DNA of 64,000 bases, taken from positions 52,477,667 to 52,541,666 of the forward strand of contig CM061067.1 of the NCBI GenBank assembly GCA_030762895.1. The letters run 5' to 3'. The notes below the pieces were generated by a model, which worked only from the letters and a program-made list of their open reading frames with translations, had not been told where the DNA came from and searched no databases. The position numbers and the translations under genes were made by a program. This document shows positions 41,943-54,346 of this stretch, piece after piece. The first letter of the stretch is position 1, and each line of letters starts with the position of its first letter. The DNA is from Sophora flavescens (lineage: Eukaryota > Streptophyta > Magnoliopsida > Fabales > Fabaceae).

Positions 41943-43640
41943 TATATTTTAGTCATCTGATATTTTCTTAAAAAATAATTATTTAATTATTTTAATTATT
42001 GTGTTATTCATACTAAAGCATTTTATTAAATTTAAAGTGTAGCATGATTTTATTGTGGTCGAATAAACGGGCGACACATGTCACTTTCTTATGAAAAAAT
42101 AAAATCAGTGTGACACGCCTCTTGTTTTTTATTTTCATTTTCTTTACCTTTGATTTGTAGTATTTATTGTTTTTACAATAGCTTTATAATACTTAAATTG
42201 AACATAACAATCCAAGATTATAACTTACCCTGAGTAACAGGATCATACAGATTTATAATAATGTTGAATATCAAAATATGTTTACTTTTTTTTTTAATCA
42301 AAATATCTTCTATTGGTGTTGTTATAGAAATGTTTAATACAATAACATATAATATCATGAAAATGTGTATTCTTTTTATAAATATAAAAGATTAACATAT
42401 TGCATATCATGAACACATATCCGTAATGAAAAGTCAAGCTTTTATAAAACCTATTAAAAATTTTATCATACAAATTTGTCAAGATTTTACATAATATAGG
42501 TAGATCCACTTTTCACTATTCATAACAGGTTGATGAGTGACCGACACGTGGCACTCTAACGCAACAGATGCGTTTTTTTTTAAATTTAACATTTTTTTAA
42601 AAAAATATTTATTTGTTTATTTATATTTATTTATTTTCCATTTTTGTTAACTTTTTTTTATGAAAATTTAACAAAAATTATTTTTTTTTTTAAACTTTTC
42701 TTATTTAATTTTGTTTATTAAAAATATTTTTTTATTGACAACAAAAATTTCGATTTTTTTGTATTTTAATTTTTTTTTCGTACTCATTTTTTACAATTTT
42801 TTATTAAATAATAAATTTTTTATTAAATTTTTCTAAAATTTAAAAAAATTTCTTTTAACTTTTTTTAATTAAAAAAATTATTTTTTTTACTGAAACTTTT
42901 TTTAATTAACAAAAACATTTTTTTATTAAATTTTTTTAGCATTTTCTAAAAAACAATAAATATTTTAATTAATTTTTTTTAAAAAAACTTTTTTAATTAA
43001 AAAATATTTATTTTATAGTGTTAAATATTAGATAATTTATTTGAAACAAATGGTTGCTTGATTTTTAGTGGACGAATAAACGGGCAACACGTGTCATCGA
43101 CTGTGTCCACATATATTTTAGTCATCTGACATTTTATTAAAAGCTAATTATTTAATTATTTTAATTATTGTGTTATTCGCCCTTTCTTAAATTTAAACTG
43201 TAGCATGAGTTTATTGTGGACGAATAAAAGGACGACACATGTCACTTTCTTATGAAAAAATAAAATTATTGTGCCACACTCTTGTTTTTTTATTTTCATT
43301 TTTTTACCTTTGATTCGTAATATTTATTGCTTTTACAATAGTTTTATGATACTTAAATTGAACATAACAATCCAAGATTATAACTTACACTGAATAACAG
43401 GATCATACATATTTAAAATACTATCGAATATCAAAGTATGATTGCTTTTTTTTTTAATCAAAGTACCTTTTATTGTTGTTTTTATAGAAATGTTCAATAT
43501 AATAACATGTAATATCATGGAAACGTGTATTTTTTCATAAACATAAAAGATTAACATATTGCATATCGTGAACTCATATCTGTAATGAAAAGTAAAGCTT
43601 TTATAAAACTACTAAAATTTTTATCATACAAATATGTCAT
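41943..43640. repeat. AT-rich tandem unit, copies 2 (right part) and 3
   Basis: 41943-42500 and about 43107-43630 are diverged direct copies (shared 'aattgaacataacaatccaagattataactta' and 'ataaaagattaacatattgcatatc'), with very A/T-rich DNA between. Shared markers with 26570-27680 show one repeat family. No coding. Confidence 0.8.
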
Positions 43641-43644
43641 GTAG

Positions 43645-44229
43645 CATGTTATTGATTAACTATTGAATATACGAATCCAACTGTTGTACACAATAATATT
43701 ATTTTATATTTTAAAAAAATAATACATTTAATATTGTTCATGTTGAATTTATTTATAATAAATTATTACAAAAATAATCATCTAACGGATGTCCGTATGT
43801 CTCGTACAGGTCATTACACTGGTATATGGTAGAGGGCAATTCGTCGGTGCCCAATGCCCTCCTGTGCATGTGCTGACGTGTGCATGTGACTATGTTTTCT
43901 GGGGAGTACTCTTCCCTCCCCAAGAGTCTCCCTCTTTCTCTGGTTAGATTCTCTGATAAACGGTACAAAAATATGTGAAGATAGATAGGGGCATATGTAT
44001 AATAACAATTGATTACAAATGTTAAACTGCAAAAAGCCCCCTTGTAGTTTCAAATATCTGTCTGAGGTCAATACATACATGACCGATTCTTCAAAGATCC
44101 AATATACAAGTGAATTCTAGAATGCATCACCTAAAACAAGGTGCAGCGATGCACCTTGAAGCTGCACCGTCGATTTTTATAAAAATAAGATTTATGGTTG
44201 AAATTTGCATCGAAATTACTGGTTATGTT
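43645..44229. other. Spacer with an unrecognised minus-strand frame
   Basis: A 71-codon minus-strand frame (43968-43753) contains TCTRQHMHRRALGTDELPS and ends YGHPLDDYFCNNLL. The composition looks coding-like, but I do not recognise the family and see no adjoining exon. A 9-bp-stem hairpin CAAGGTGCA..TGCACCTTG lies at about 44139-44160. Confidence 0.3.
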
Positions 44230-44242
44230 TCCAAAATTACAT

Positions 44243-45575
44243 TACAACAATAACAACCAAGCCTTATCCCACTAGGTGGGGTCGACTACATGGATCATAC
44301 GGTGCCATAATGTTCTATCATGAATCATGTTAATAGTTAAATTATTGGCCTACAAATTTTTCTTAATAGTTTCTCCTATAGTTTTTCATGACCTACCTCT
44401 GCCTCTAGCTATTGGATTGCCCTCCACCTGGTCCACTCTCCTTACTACAGAATCTAAAGGTCTCCTCCATACATGTTTAAACTACCTAAGTCGAGATTCA
44501 ACCATATCTTTTCTACAATAGGTGCTATCACAACTCTCTCTAATGCTATCATTCCTAATCCTATCACGACTAGTTTTTTCGCTCATCCAGCACAGCATTC
44601 TCATCTATGCTACATTGATTTTACTCTCGTGTTGATTTTTTACTGCCCAACACTCCGTCCCATACAACATCGTCGGTCTAGTAGCTGTACGATAAAATTT
44701 TCCCTTTAGCTTAAGAGGTACCTTTTTATCACACAAAAAATCCGAACCCTTCCTCCATTTCGACCACCCTGATTGAATCCGATGGTTTACATCCCCTCAA
44801 TTTCTCCGTCATTTTGTATAATAGACCCAAGATATTTAAACCGTATGACTTGTGGTATGTTGTGGTCTCCAACTTTCACCTCTAAGCTAGAGGTGTTTCA
44901 CCTTTTGCTAAACTTACATTCCATATACTTCGTCTTGCTTCTACTGAAACGAAAGCCATGTGCTTCTAATTAAAGCTTGTTTCCAAGTCTCCAACCTTCC
45001 ATTTATATCATCTCTCGACTCTCCAACTAGAATTATATCATTTACGAAAAGCATGCATCGCGGTGCTGGCTCTTGAATGTGCTCCGTAAGTACATCCAAG
45101 ACCAAGGTAAAAAGATAGGGGCTTAAAGCTGACCCTTGGTGGAGACCTATGGTTATTGAGAAATCTTCTGTGGCTCCACCCTGCGTTCTCACACTAGTCA
45201 CGGCCTCCTTATACATATCCTTGATAGCTCGAATATAGGAAATCTGAACACCTTTCTTTTCTAGGGCTTTCCACAAAACTTCTCTTGGCACCCTATCATA
45301 CGCTTTCTCCAAATCAACGAAGGCCATTTGTAAGTCTTTTTGATCCCTTCGATATTGTTCCATCACTCGTCGTAGCAAGGAAATTGCTTCCATGGTCGAC
45401 CTCCCGGGCATAAAACCAAATTGGTTGTCGGTGATTTTGGTTTTTTTTCTTAGTCTCCGTTCAAGCACCTTTTCCCATAACTTCATAGTATGACTCATAA
45501 GCTTAATCCTCCTATAATTTGCACAATTTTATATATCATCATTGTTCTTGTAAATCGGAACTGAAGTGCTTATCC
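44243..45575 (-). mobile_element. 5'-truncated RTE-type LINE
   Basis: Flanked by the 13-bp duplication TCCAAAATTACAT (44230-44242 and 45576-45588). The minus-strand 3' end finishes in a TTGTTATTGTTGTAAT-type tail, as in plant RTE elements. The open part (45498-44941) has FGFMPGRSTMEAISLLRRVM, the LEKAYDRVP motif, LHQGSALSPYLFTLVLDVL and, at the catalytic site, MLFVNDIILVGES, where active relatives have FADD. Downstream frames (VKVGDHNIPQVIRFKYLG-like, then TATRPTMLYGTECWAVK) are broken. The endonuclease domain is absent because the copy starts inside the reverse transcriptase. Confidence 0.9.
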
Positions 45576-45589
45576 TCCAAAATTACATC

Positions 45590-48500
45590 ATAACACAAAA
45601 TTATTGTGAATTAGAATGTTGTTTACTTGTTTCAGCTATTCTCTACCTTCTCATATTCACAATAATCCCACTATTGTTGTCCTGCCTCCTTTACATCTTG
45701 TCCTGGAACTGTCCCTTTAGATTCTCCGCCATTGCATTTTGAGAAGTAGGAGCGATCTTAGTGCAGCCAATTAAATTAATACTATATTGACCCAACCAAA
45801 TTGATACTAAAAATTTGATAAAGATGAGTTGGTCTATGATTGAAAATGCTAATTGGTTGGTAATCTATTTTTAATCAATATATAAAGGCAAGTTGAAGTT
45901 TGAACCAAGAATAAGAAGACTAGAAAGTGATTTCTCTTTCAAGTGTAATCCATGTGCGTGTATGCACGACAGCCTTCCCCACTCAGTAACAAAATTAGCA
46001 GGACCATGGTTTGACAACTCATGAAAGTCACTCTCATAGGTTGTATAGTATACCTGTACAGTGAAGGTTGTGGTGCACCCTCACCAAAGTTGTGTAATGA
46101 TATACCACTCAAGTGTACAATCTAATACATTCATTTTGCCATCTAACCCAAGTGGTTGTGATTGTAAAAATTGGGCACAACTTGTGCTCTTTATATCAAT
46201 ATACATAATAATTCTTTGCTTAGCAAAAACAAAAAAACTAACCCAATTGACAAAATGAATGGGTCAAATTTTGCTACTTGAGTGATACACCATTTTGATG
46301 GACAGTGCAGCTTAGACAACACCTCTATATATATATATACCCGTAAAGTTTAATACAATATATTACATTGCATGCGCTAGGTGTAGAAGGCAGGCAGCAA
46401 ATCAAGGTGGTGAATAACTGAATATTCTCTGGCACTGCTAAATCTTGGCTATTACAGTCCCAATTGCAATTACAACTTTCCACCTAAATCCAGTCTCCAT
46501 ATACAAAATTAAAATAACTATTGGAGAATAAAAGTCTCACGTGGGATAAAATAAAGAAGATTGTAATATCTATAAGTTGGGAAGCTTGAGCCTAAATTAT
46601 CTATTGGAGAATAAAAGTCCCACAAATTTTGTCCTTTTATTCTCCAATAATAACCACACACGGAGATACCATCGACGCATGCATCTTCAACTGATCAATA
46701 GCCCAAGTTCTAGCAGTGTTTCATTTTAAAGTGGTCCTAATTTGTTAATTGTTACGTACACAGATAGCAGTAGCAAGTTGATCCATGGATTCCTATGTAT
46801 CTTGCCTTCCCTTAAAATTGGTAAAAGAAATACATGTAGTAACAAACACGACACGCATGCACGTTGAAAGCTAATTTTAGACGGTCACATATATGCATAT
46901 AGTTAATTACTAGCATATATAATCTTTCTCTCTTTCGGTCACTCTCTTGACCTAGCTAGCTGCAATTGAATGGAATAATTTATCACGTAGGTCTATATAA
47001 ATATAAATAAAGTGAGAGAACTATTTTTATATGGGACAAGAATAGTAAATTTAGATCGTTGGATTACACATGAATGGGTTAAGATTGAAACACAAAGTAA
47101 TATGATTTTTTTAAATGATCACATAACCACTAACTTTTAATCTGATTACCCGTGTATAGTTTAATGGTCCATATTTACTTCTTTCACTCTCATAAAAAAA
47201 TAGTCCTCCTGCTTTCTTTTGAGTTTTTATGAGGTTTGGTTGGGTGGAAGACTAATTAATGTATATTTAAAGTATTGAAATTACCGCTTCTCAAAAGTGT
47301 TTTTAATAGGTTTGAATCGGTGATGTGATAAAAATTTATCAACAACTACTAAACTTGCTTATAACCAACAAGGTCTAATATATTAGTTGAGTTTGTTAAG
47401 CATATTGTTCGAGATTTGATTCATGATTGTGTGTATATGAAAAATGTTTTGGTGAAAGAGGTTACGTCCATTTCAACAATATCACCACCTTGAAAGGGAT
47501 CCATCTTTGATTGTCTGGTCGCTTGGGGGACACTATGCACACAAAAAGAACCTTCTTATAATTTGTGTCATCTCTTGGAAGTTAAAAATAAATTTGTAAT
47601 CACTATATGAAATAGATATTCAATTACACAGTAATAATGTTGTTTTTAGGCAAGATGACTTGAATTTTGAACATCTAATGAAAATAATTAAGGTGAGGTC
47701 ATGGTCTTGCTCCTCTTGGATTATAGCGAAAGTTGCGGGTATTTGTATTTTTCATTCTCAGAGTGCAGTATGAACTCATTGGGTTGTCTAGACCAATGCT
47801 ATAGGTGTTGATATTGATGTGTGGGTTGGAGGATCCCGTATACTATTATTAATATTAGTTTTTTGTTCAATAAAAAAAATATCCAAAGTTATTGACACTT
47901 TTTTTTTGAAATTCTTACTCAAATGAACTTTATTGTTTAGATTTTAAATCTTTTTTTTTATCTGGTTAACAAAGCACACAAAATTCCTTCACTATTCACA
48001 AACAAATTTATCAGTTTTCACATAAATTAGACGAAATTTACGGAGATGCATTGAGATTTATCTTCTAAAGTATACTAGCATGAGAGATTCATGTTTAATT
48101 TGCACATAAATTGTAGAAAAAGGGATAATATTCTGTCGTTATATTTTTTTTTATTCATTATCAATGTAAATTGTTAATAACAAATATTATAGAAAAAACT
48201 AATACTTGCTAAAATTTAAATGCAAAATTATATTATATTTCAATACATTCCGCGTGTAAACTTAGGAATTGATCGATGGAGAAAAAGATGGACATGAAAT
48301 ATGGTGTGGGTGTTGGTGTTGGGGAACATATAAATGAAAGAAACCAAACCCCAGACAAAATGGAGAGTCATGTAGCCGACCTATTATGATTTATGGGATT
48401 TTATTTATCCATAAGATAAGCTTAGCAAACATCACATCCTCAACGCCTTTCAGTAAGAGGAGAATTCTACCAAGGAAAGTGCTCATAAATAAGCTTTGCA

Positions 48501-49837
48501 GACATGATAAAACAGAAAACAAGCTGGATATATATCCAATTAGATTTGAACAAGAATAGTTTCATACTATGTAGGACAATTCGAATTTGAATTTTGTTCC
48601 TTTTTTTTGAGGATACAAGTAGTTGCACGTCTTTGGGCCTAAAAACTGTTCAATCTTCTTCGTAAACAGTCCTTTTGCTGATTTCTGCTTGGTTAATGTT
48701 GCGTTGTCGGACGCTATCCTCTCACTAAACAGTAAATAGAGCATTCACACGAAGATAAGAGAGTGGTTCCTTAGTCAAGGAAGCAATGGCTTCGATTATT
48801 ATTTGAGAACAGAGTTGGTCCTAAGAATTTTGGTGTCCTTGGTGAACTAAAAGCATGGTGTCTTCATAATCAATTGAAATTTGTTTATGAAACATAACAC
48901 ACCGTGTCTTTCTCTTTCATAGAGAAGAACAATGTCCACTGTAGTACTACCAAACAATAACAGGAAATAAGGGTCGCTAAATCCAAAAGGGTCGCAAGCT
49001 TTTCTTCTAATTTGGTACCAATAGAAGTAGGTAAAAAGAAAGAGAATAAGTTTTTCTCCTACAAGCAAATATCTCGTTTCTTGATTTCGAAAGATTGAGA
49101 TAGAGTGAGAAAGAGGGAAAAAGAAAAGTTTAAATAGTAAATAAATTAGGAGTATATCAAATTTTAAAATATATCAAATTAAAAAGATATTATAATATAT
49201 ACATATACATTTGTCATATTTATTCTATCACTCTATTTTTTAATTTTTTGGAATAATTATACTTTTATTGGTAAAAAAATTAATTTTATAATTTTTTATT
49301 TAATATCTATATATACTATATAATATCTTACTTACTATTTGGTGTCCCAAAAAAATGGGGTCCCTTAACGGTTGACCACCTCAACCGTGCTCAGGATCAC
49401 CACTGTTTGAGAAATGTTGAGGTAAGAATAATTCCAGTTCGAAATGAGTATCAAAATAAATTTCAGTTGATGTGCAGTTCAAATTATAAGCATTTGATGA
49501 GGTTATTATTTTTAGGAGAATGCTAAAAATAGTATAAATTTATTGAAAATTGATGTATTTGATATTCGAAAAAGTGAGAAAAAAAGAACTTGCTTCTTTT
49601 GTATTTCTTAACATGTGCCCTAAGAACACTCGTTAACAATACTCTTATTTCTAATGTGTATTTTGCTAATAATATACTTGGTTATTATTTTTAATTTTTT
49701 TAGGATCGAGTGGTTGTTGTTGGTGCTGTGCAAATAGGTCGGACCAACATATTTTTAAGCCTAAAACAAAATTTAAGATGAGATATTTTTTAACAAGGAA
49801 GTTACTTTTGCTCAAACGAATCGAACCTCATTCGTTA
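45590..49837. other. 4.2-kb spacer without a recognisable gene
   Basis: AT-rich. At 46516-46650 two copies of 'tattggagaataaaagtc.cac' and one inverted copy suggest a decayed LTR or MITE. Short frames near 48562-49068 show no known domain. No RNA gene was seen. Confidence 0.4.
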
Positions 49838-49847
49838 AGAAAAAGCA

Positions 49848-51881
49848 GGTTTTTGACCAAACTAGGTTCCTTTTAGAAACTATTTACCAGTTTAGGGTTG
49901 TTCTGAAACTATTTACCAATGGGGGATCGTTTTGAATATTTTATTATTTTTCGGTCGGACGGGTCAAAGGTGCCACTGCAGATGGCGCCTTTGAAGGCGC
50001 CACTGCAGTTGGCGCCACACTTTTTATAAAAAAATAAAAAATAAAAGGGGAGGCGCCAAATGCAGTGGCGCCTCTGCCCCTGCTAGCTACAGTAGCGCAC
50101 TGTAGCGCTACTGTAGCAGCCCCCTTTTTTTCTTTTTTTTCTTTTTTAAAATTTTGACTTTTTTAAAAAAATAAAAATTTTATTTATAAAAAACCCATTC
50201 ACCAGATAATGAACTGAATTCACCAGATATTTGTACATGATTCACCAGATATTTGCACATACTTAACCAAAAAATTTATTTCTCAAAAAAACCTATTCAC
50301 CAGATAATGAACTGAATTCACCAGATATTTATACCCGATTTATCAGATATTTGCACATACTTAACCAAAAAAAATATTTCTCAAAAAAACCATTCACCAG
50401 ATAATGAACTGAATTCACCAGATATTTGTACCCGATTCACCAGATATTTACACACACTTAACCAAAAAAATTTATTTCTCAAAAAAACTCATTCACCAGA
50501 TATCTAAACTGGTATAAGTATGTGCAAATATCTGGTGAATCGGGTATAAATATCCGGTGAATTCAGTTCATTATCTGGTGAATAAGTTTTTTTGAGAAAT
50601 AAATTTTTTATTTAAGTATGTACAAATATCTGGTGAATCATGTACAAATATCTGGTGAATTCAGTTCATTATCTGGTGAATTAGTTTTTTTAGACGGAAC
50701 CATCAGCGACAAGATCAAGGAATATTCATCTCAAGTAAACCCATCTTCTTAATTTCACTCCGGAGATTTTCTGCAATGTTCTCACCAAATAAATTTTTTT
50801 TTACTACTGTAATAATTGATGAATATTTATTAGTGTAAATTGTTATTGCTATTATTTTTTTTATGCCTACTACGATATTATTTGCTACTCATTATTACGG
50901 GATTTTTTTTATCACTTCTTGTTTTTTTATATAGATACTTTATCAAAAAGGAACCCAGTTTGGTCAAAAAATCGAGATCAGTTCCTTGCTTGGGAGATGG
51001 CTGGGAGCCTTGGGTCTCCCTTCAGACCGTTCTCTTCCGCGAACATTTTTCTTTTTGTATTTTGTCCAGTTCAGTAAAAAGCTTCCTCTCTCTGTGGGAA
51101 GAAGGCAGCGAATGCTTTTTGGTGTAAATTGTTATTGCTATTATTTTTTTATGCCTCCTGTAGTGCTGAGGTGGCGGCCTCACAAATATTTGGGATTTTT
51201 TATTTCAATTATTTTATTATTTTGTCTGTTTTATTGGTTATTTTATTATTTTCTATTATTTTATTTATTTTGTTTGTTGGTTGCTTGATCAGGAAGGGAT
51301 TCATTTATTAGGATCAGAGGATTAGACATGGTCAACTCATTATCTGGTGAATGGTTTTTTTTAGAAATAATTTTTTTGGTTAAGTATGTGCAAATATCTG
51401 GTGAATCGGGTATAAATATCTGGTGAATTCAGTTCATTATCTGGTGAATAGGTTTTTTTGAGAAATAATTTTTTTGGTTAAGTATGTGCAAATATCTGGT
51501 GAATCATGTACAAATATCTGGTGAATTCAGTTCATTATCTGGTGAATGGGTTTTTTTATAAATAAAATTTTTATTTTTTTAAAAAAATCAAAAATTAAAA
51601 AAAAAAGGCTGCTACAGTAGCGCTACAGTATGCTACTGTAGCTAGCAGGGACAGAGGCGCCACTGCATTTGGCGCCTCCCCTTTTAATTTTTTTTTTTTG
51701 ATAAAAAGTGTGGCGCCAACTGCAGTGGCGCCTTCAAATGCGTCATTTGCAGTGGCGCCTTTGACCCATCAGACCGAAAAATAATAAAATATTCAAAACG
51801 ACCTCCCATTGGTAAATAGTTTCAGAACAACCCTAAACTAGTAAATAGTTTCTAAAAGGAACCCAGTTTGGTCAAACACCC
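49848..51881. mobile_element. Mutator-like foldback element
   Basis: Ends GGTTTTTGACCAAACTAGG and, complemented from the right, GGGTGTTTGACCAAACTGGG. It is flanked by the 10-bp duplication AGAAAAAGCA (49838-49847, 51882-51891). Long inverted arms (about 49848-50500 and 51330-51881) hold GGCGCC-rich palindromes ('ggcgccactgcagttggcgcc'), a GCTACAGTAGC palindrome cluster and ~97-bp 'attcaccagataatgaactgaattc' repeats (50198, 50296, 50393, 50491). A third, inverted run of these repeats lies at 50520-50690. The middle (50690-51330) has no transposase. A 10-bp duplication with long arms fits the MULE superfamily. Confidence 0.82.
50690..51330 (+). other. Middle of the foldback element
   Basis: Contains a duplicated 'taaattgttattgctattattttt' block (50837 and 51125) and an internal copy of the terminal sequence, AGGAACCCAGTTTGGTCAAA (50950-50969). 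Frames here are hydrophobic low-complexity (Leu/Phe/Tyr from T-rich DNA) and not convincing genes. A short stretch, LGDGWEPWVSLQTVLFREH, near 50988 has no family I know. Confidence 0.4.
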
Positions 51882-53589
51882 AGAAAAAGCACACGTTAAG
51901 AAAGGTTGTTGAACTGATGGCGTGGACATGGAATAGGAGTCTTGTTAAGAAATGTTGCTTTTCCTTCTCAGATTGGTGCATCATTAATTTGCTTGCGGTC
52001 CTGCTCTTCTTTTGTTTCAACATAATCAAGGGAGCTTAGTTTTATTATCTTTTGTTTGGATATGTTAGCATTTGCATATATCCATTATAAAACTTTGTAT
52101 CCTGGGGTTGTTCTTGTACGCAGGGGGCTTTCTTTATGTTTCTTCTGGTTGGTGTGATCAGTAGATCTTCCTTTAATACCCAACTAGTATTTTTGACCTG
52201 CACGGGTTAAAACAATTTTAATATAATATTTATATAATTTAGAATTAAAATATTCTTTTATATTTAATTATTTATATTTGATTTAAAAATTTTATATACA
52301 AATTTATGTTATCTATATTCATTTTTTTTTATATAAAAATGACTTGTATACAACATATATATCATTCGAGTTAATTATGTCAACTATTATTTATTCTTAA
52401 AAAAAATTCAATTTTCCATCACTTTATTTTCTACACTCCTACGATCTTTTGTTCATGCACACCATGCGATGCAAGATATTATAGAACTCATTTTCACCAT
52501 TCAAATATTTTGATATGCCTTTGTTCTTTATTTTGGTTAAAAAGTTAGCGGCATACCTAAGATATACGTCATTGAATAACATATTAACGTAACCTTTAAG
52601 AAGTCATAAGTCATTCGATAATTTATCGAATAAAAATCGAAAAAACTTAAAAGATTAAAAATGCATAAATTTTAAAGGAAATGATCCACAGGAAAGTAAA
52701 ATAATAACATATGTTGAAACTAGTCATAAAATGTTAGTGTCTCCTCGATTAAGAGTTTGCAAGCCAAGTTTCTTTGTTACTATATATATGGAGAAATTTT
52801 CCATTGAAGATACACAAACCAAAAGCAAGTCTATCTTGATTATCAGAGAAAACATCATATACAATTTTAATTTGAAGAACATATCATTAGAATTAAAAAA
52901 GACACTAAACTCAAAATTGAAGCGGTTTGAAAATATACAAATTACAATGAAATGTTTGTATTTGTCATGACCTTGTTCGTGTAATTACCATAAGTCTAAT
53001 TCTATAATCACCTGAAAAAACGTAATTTGATCATTTCTTTTGTTCTTTCTTTTTCTAGGTATATCACTTTCTATTTAAGGGGAAATCAAAAAATATATCC
53101 CTACAATTGTTCTCGTACAAACAGTTAAGCCCTAACAAAATGACTCGTGCCATTCACGGGGTATATATTGTTTCCGAACATTTATTTAAAATATTTAGGT
53201 TTTAAATACATAAGAGTTTTTAATAATTTGTATTAGGAATCATCTACGAACAATTATAATAAAATTGATTTATTTCTCACGTGAAATTGAAAATAAAACC
53301 CATTGCACACGACATATATACATATTAATTTAATAGTACAGATTTTAATATCCTTAAATTAATTTTTTTTTGTATTTATATATTTTTTGGTGTAATAAAT
53401 TTCTTATACGACATATCAAATATTATTAAGTTCAATTAACTAATCAATAAATTAAAAGAAGAAATATTTAATTTTAATGTTTGAAATCTAATTATATTAG
53501 AATTAGAATGTAGATAGAATTAATTTTTTTGAATGATGAGACGTTATTTTTAAATAAACTTATTAATTGTATTACTAATTGTAACAAAA

Positions 53590-53925
53590 ATGTTACATAA
53601 GCTAACAAAAAGGCCAACCTGATATAGAAGATTATCTCACTTAAAATAAAAAATCTCGCTAAAAATTTGCTTTAGGCCTCACTCGTTCTTGGGTCAGTCC
53701 TGCTATTAATTGTGGGTCGGCGCAAGGGTGAAGCTACTTTGCCCTAGCTTTAGGCACACCAGCAAAACAAATTTTTTACTCTTACTTTTATAAAGCAAAA
53801 AGGTCACATATGCTAATAAAAGGCCCAACCAGATCCAAAGGATTATCTCACTTCAAATAAAAAGATCTCACTAAAAATTTGTTTTAGGCCTTACTCACTC
53901 TTGGGCCAACCCTGGTATTATATTA
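53590..53925. repeat. Diverged direct repeat pair
   Basis: 'gattatctcacttaaaataaaaaatctc' through 'tcttgggtcagtcctg' (53627-53702) is repeated at 53842-53914 with substitutions, about 215 bases apart. Confidence 0.75.
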
Positions 53926-54309
53926 TATTATTTGACTAAATTATTAGTTGAACATTCTAAAATTAATTATTAAATCAATTGCATCCAAATAAATATAACC
54001 TTTAGTTTATCTCATTGTTAATTTTTAAATTAAAATAATTATATTGATTCTATATAAATAAGTATATAAATAATAAATTGAAAAAATAAATTAAGATTAT
54101 AGTTGAATCTAATTTTAGAATAAATAAATAAATACAAACATATCATATAACGTGAGACTTGCTATTTAAAATAAGATTTGATTTGTATGCACTGTTAGTG
54201 TAAATAATTTTTACATAAGTCAATCAATCAGAAATTACCATATAAATTAAAATGTTTGACTCTTATCCTAATTAACTACCTTAAAAATCACCCATATCAT
54301 GAATTCTAT

Positions 54310-54346
54310 GGACTGTCAGTGTAAAAAACTTTACACCGACGGTGCA
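54310..54346. repeat. Short foldback (MITE-like)
   Basis: CTGTCAGTGTAAA..TTTACACCGACGGTG folds into a hairpin. A related half-copy 'cactgttagtgtaaataatttttacat' is at 54200. Confidence 0.5.

Noticed and set aside
50840..51311. Membrane protein genes in the foldback element
   Set aside because: Overlapping Leu/Phe/Tyr-rich frames in two phases from T-rich DNA, partly within a direct repeat.
52195..53165. Helitron
   Set aside because: Two 'cacgggt'-like motifs only; no convincing TC start, CTRR end with hairpin, or A/T insertion site.
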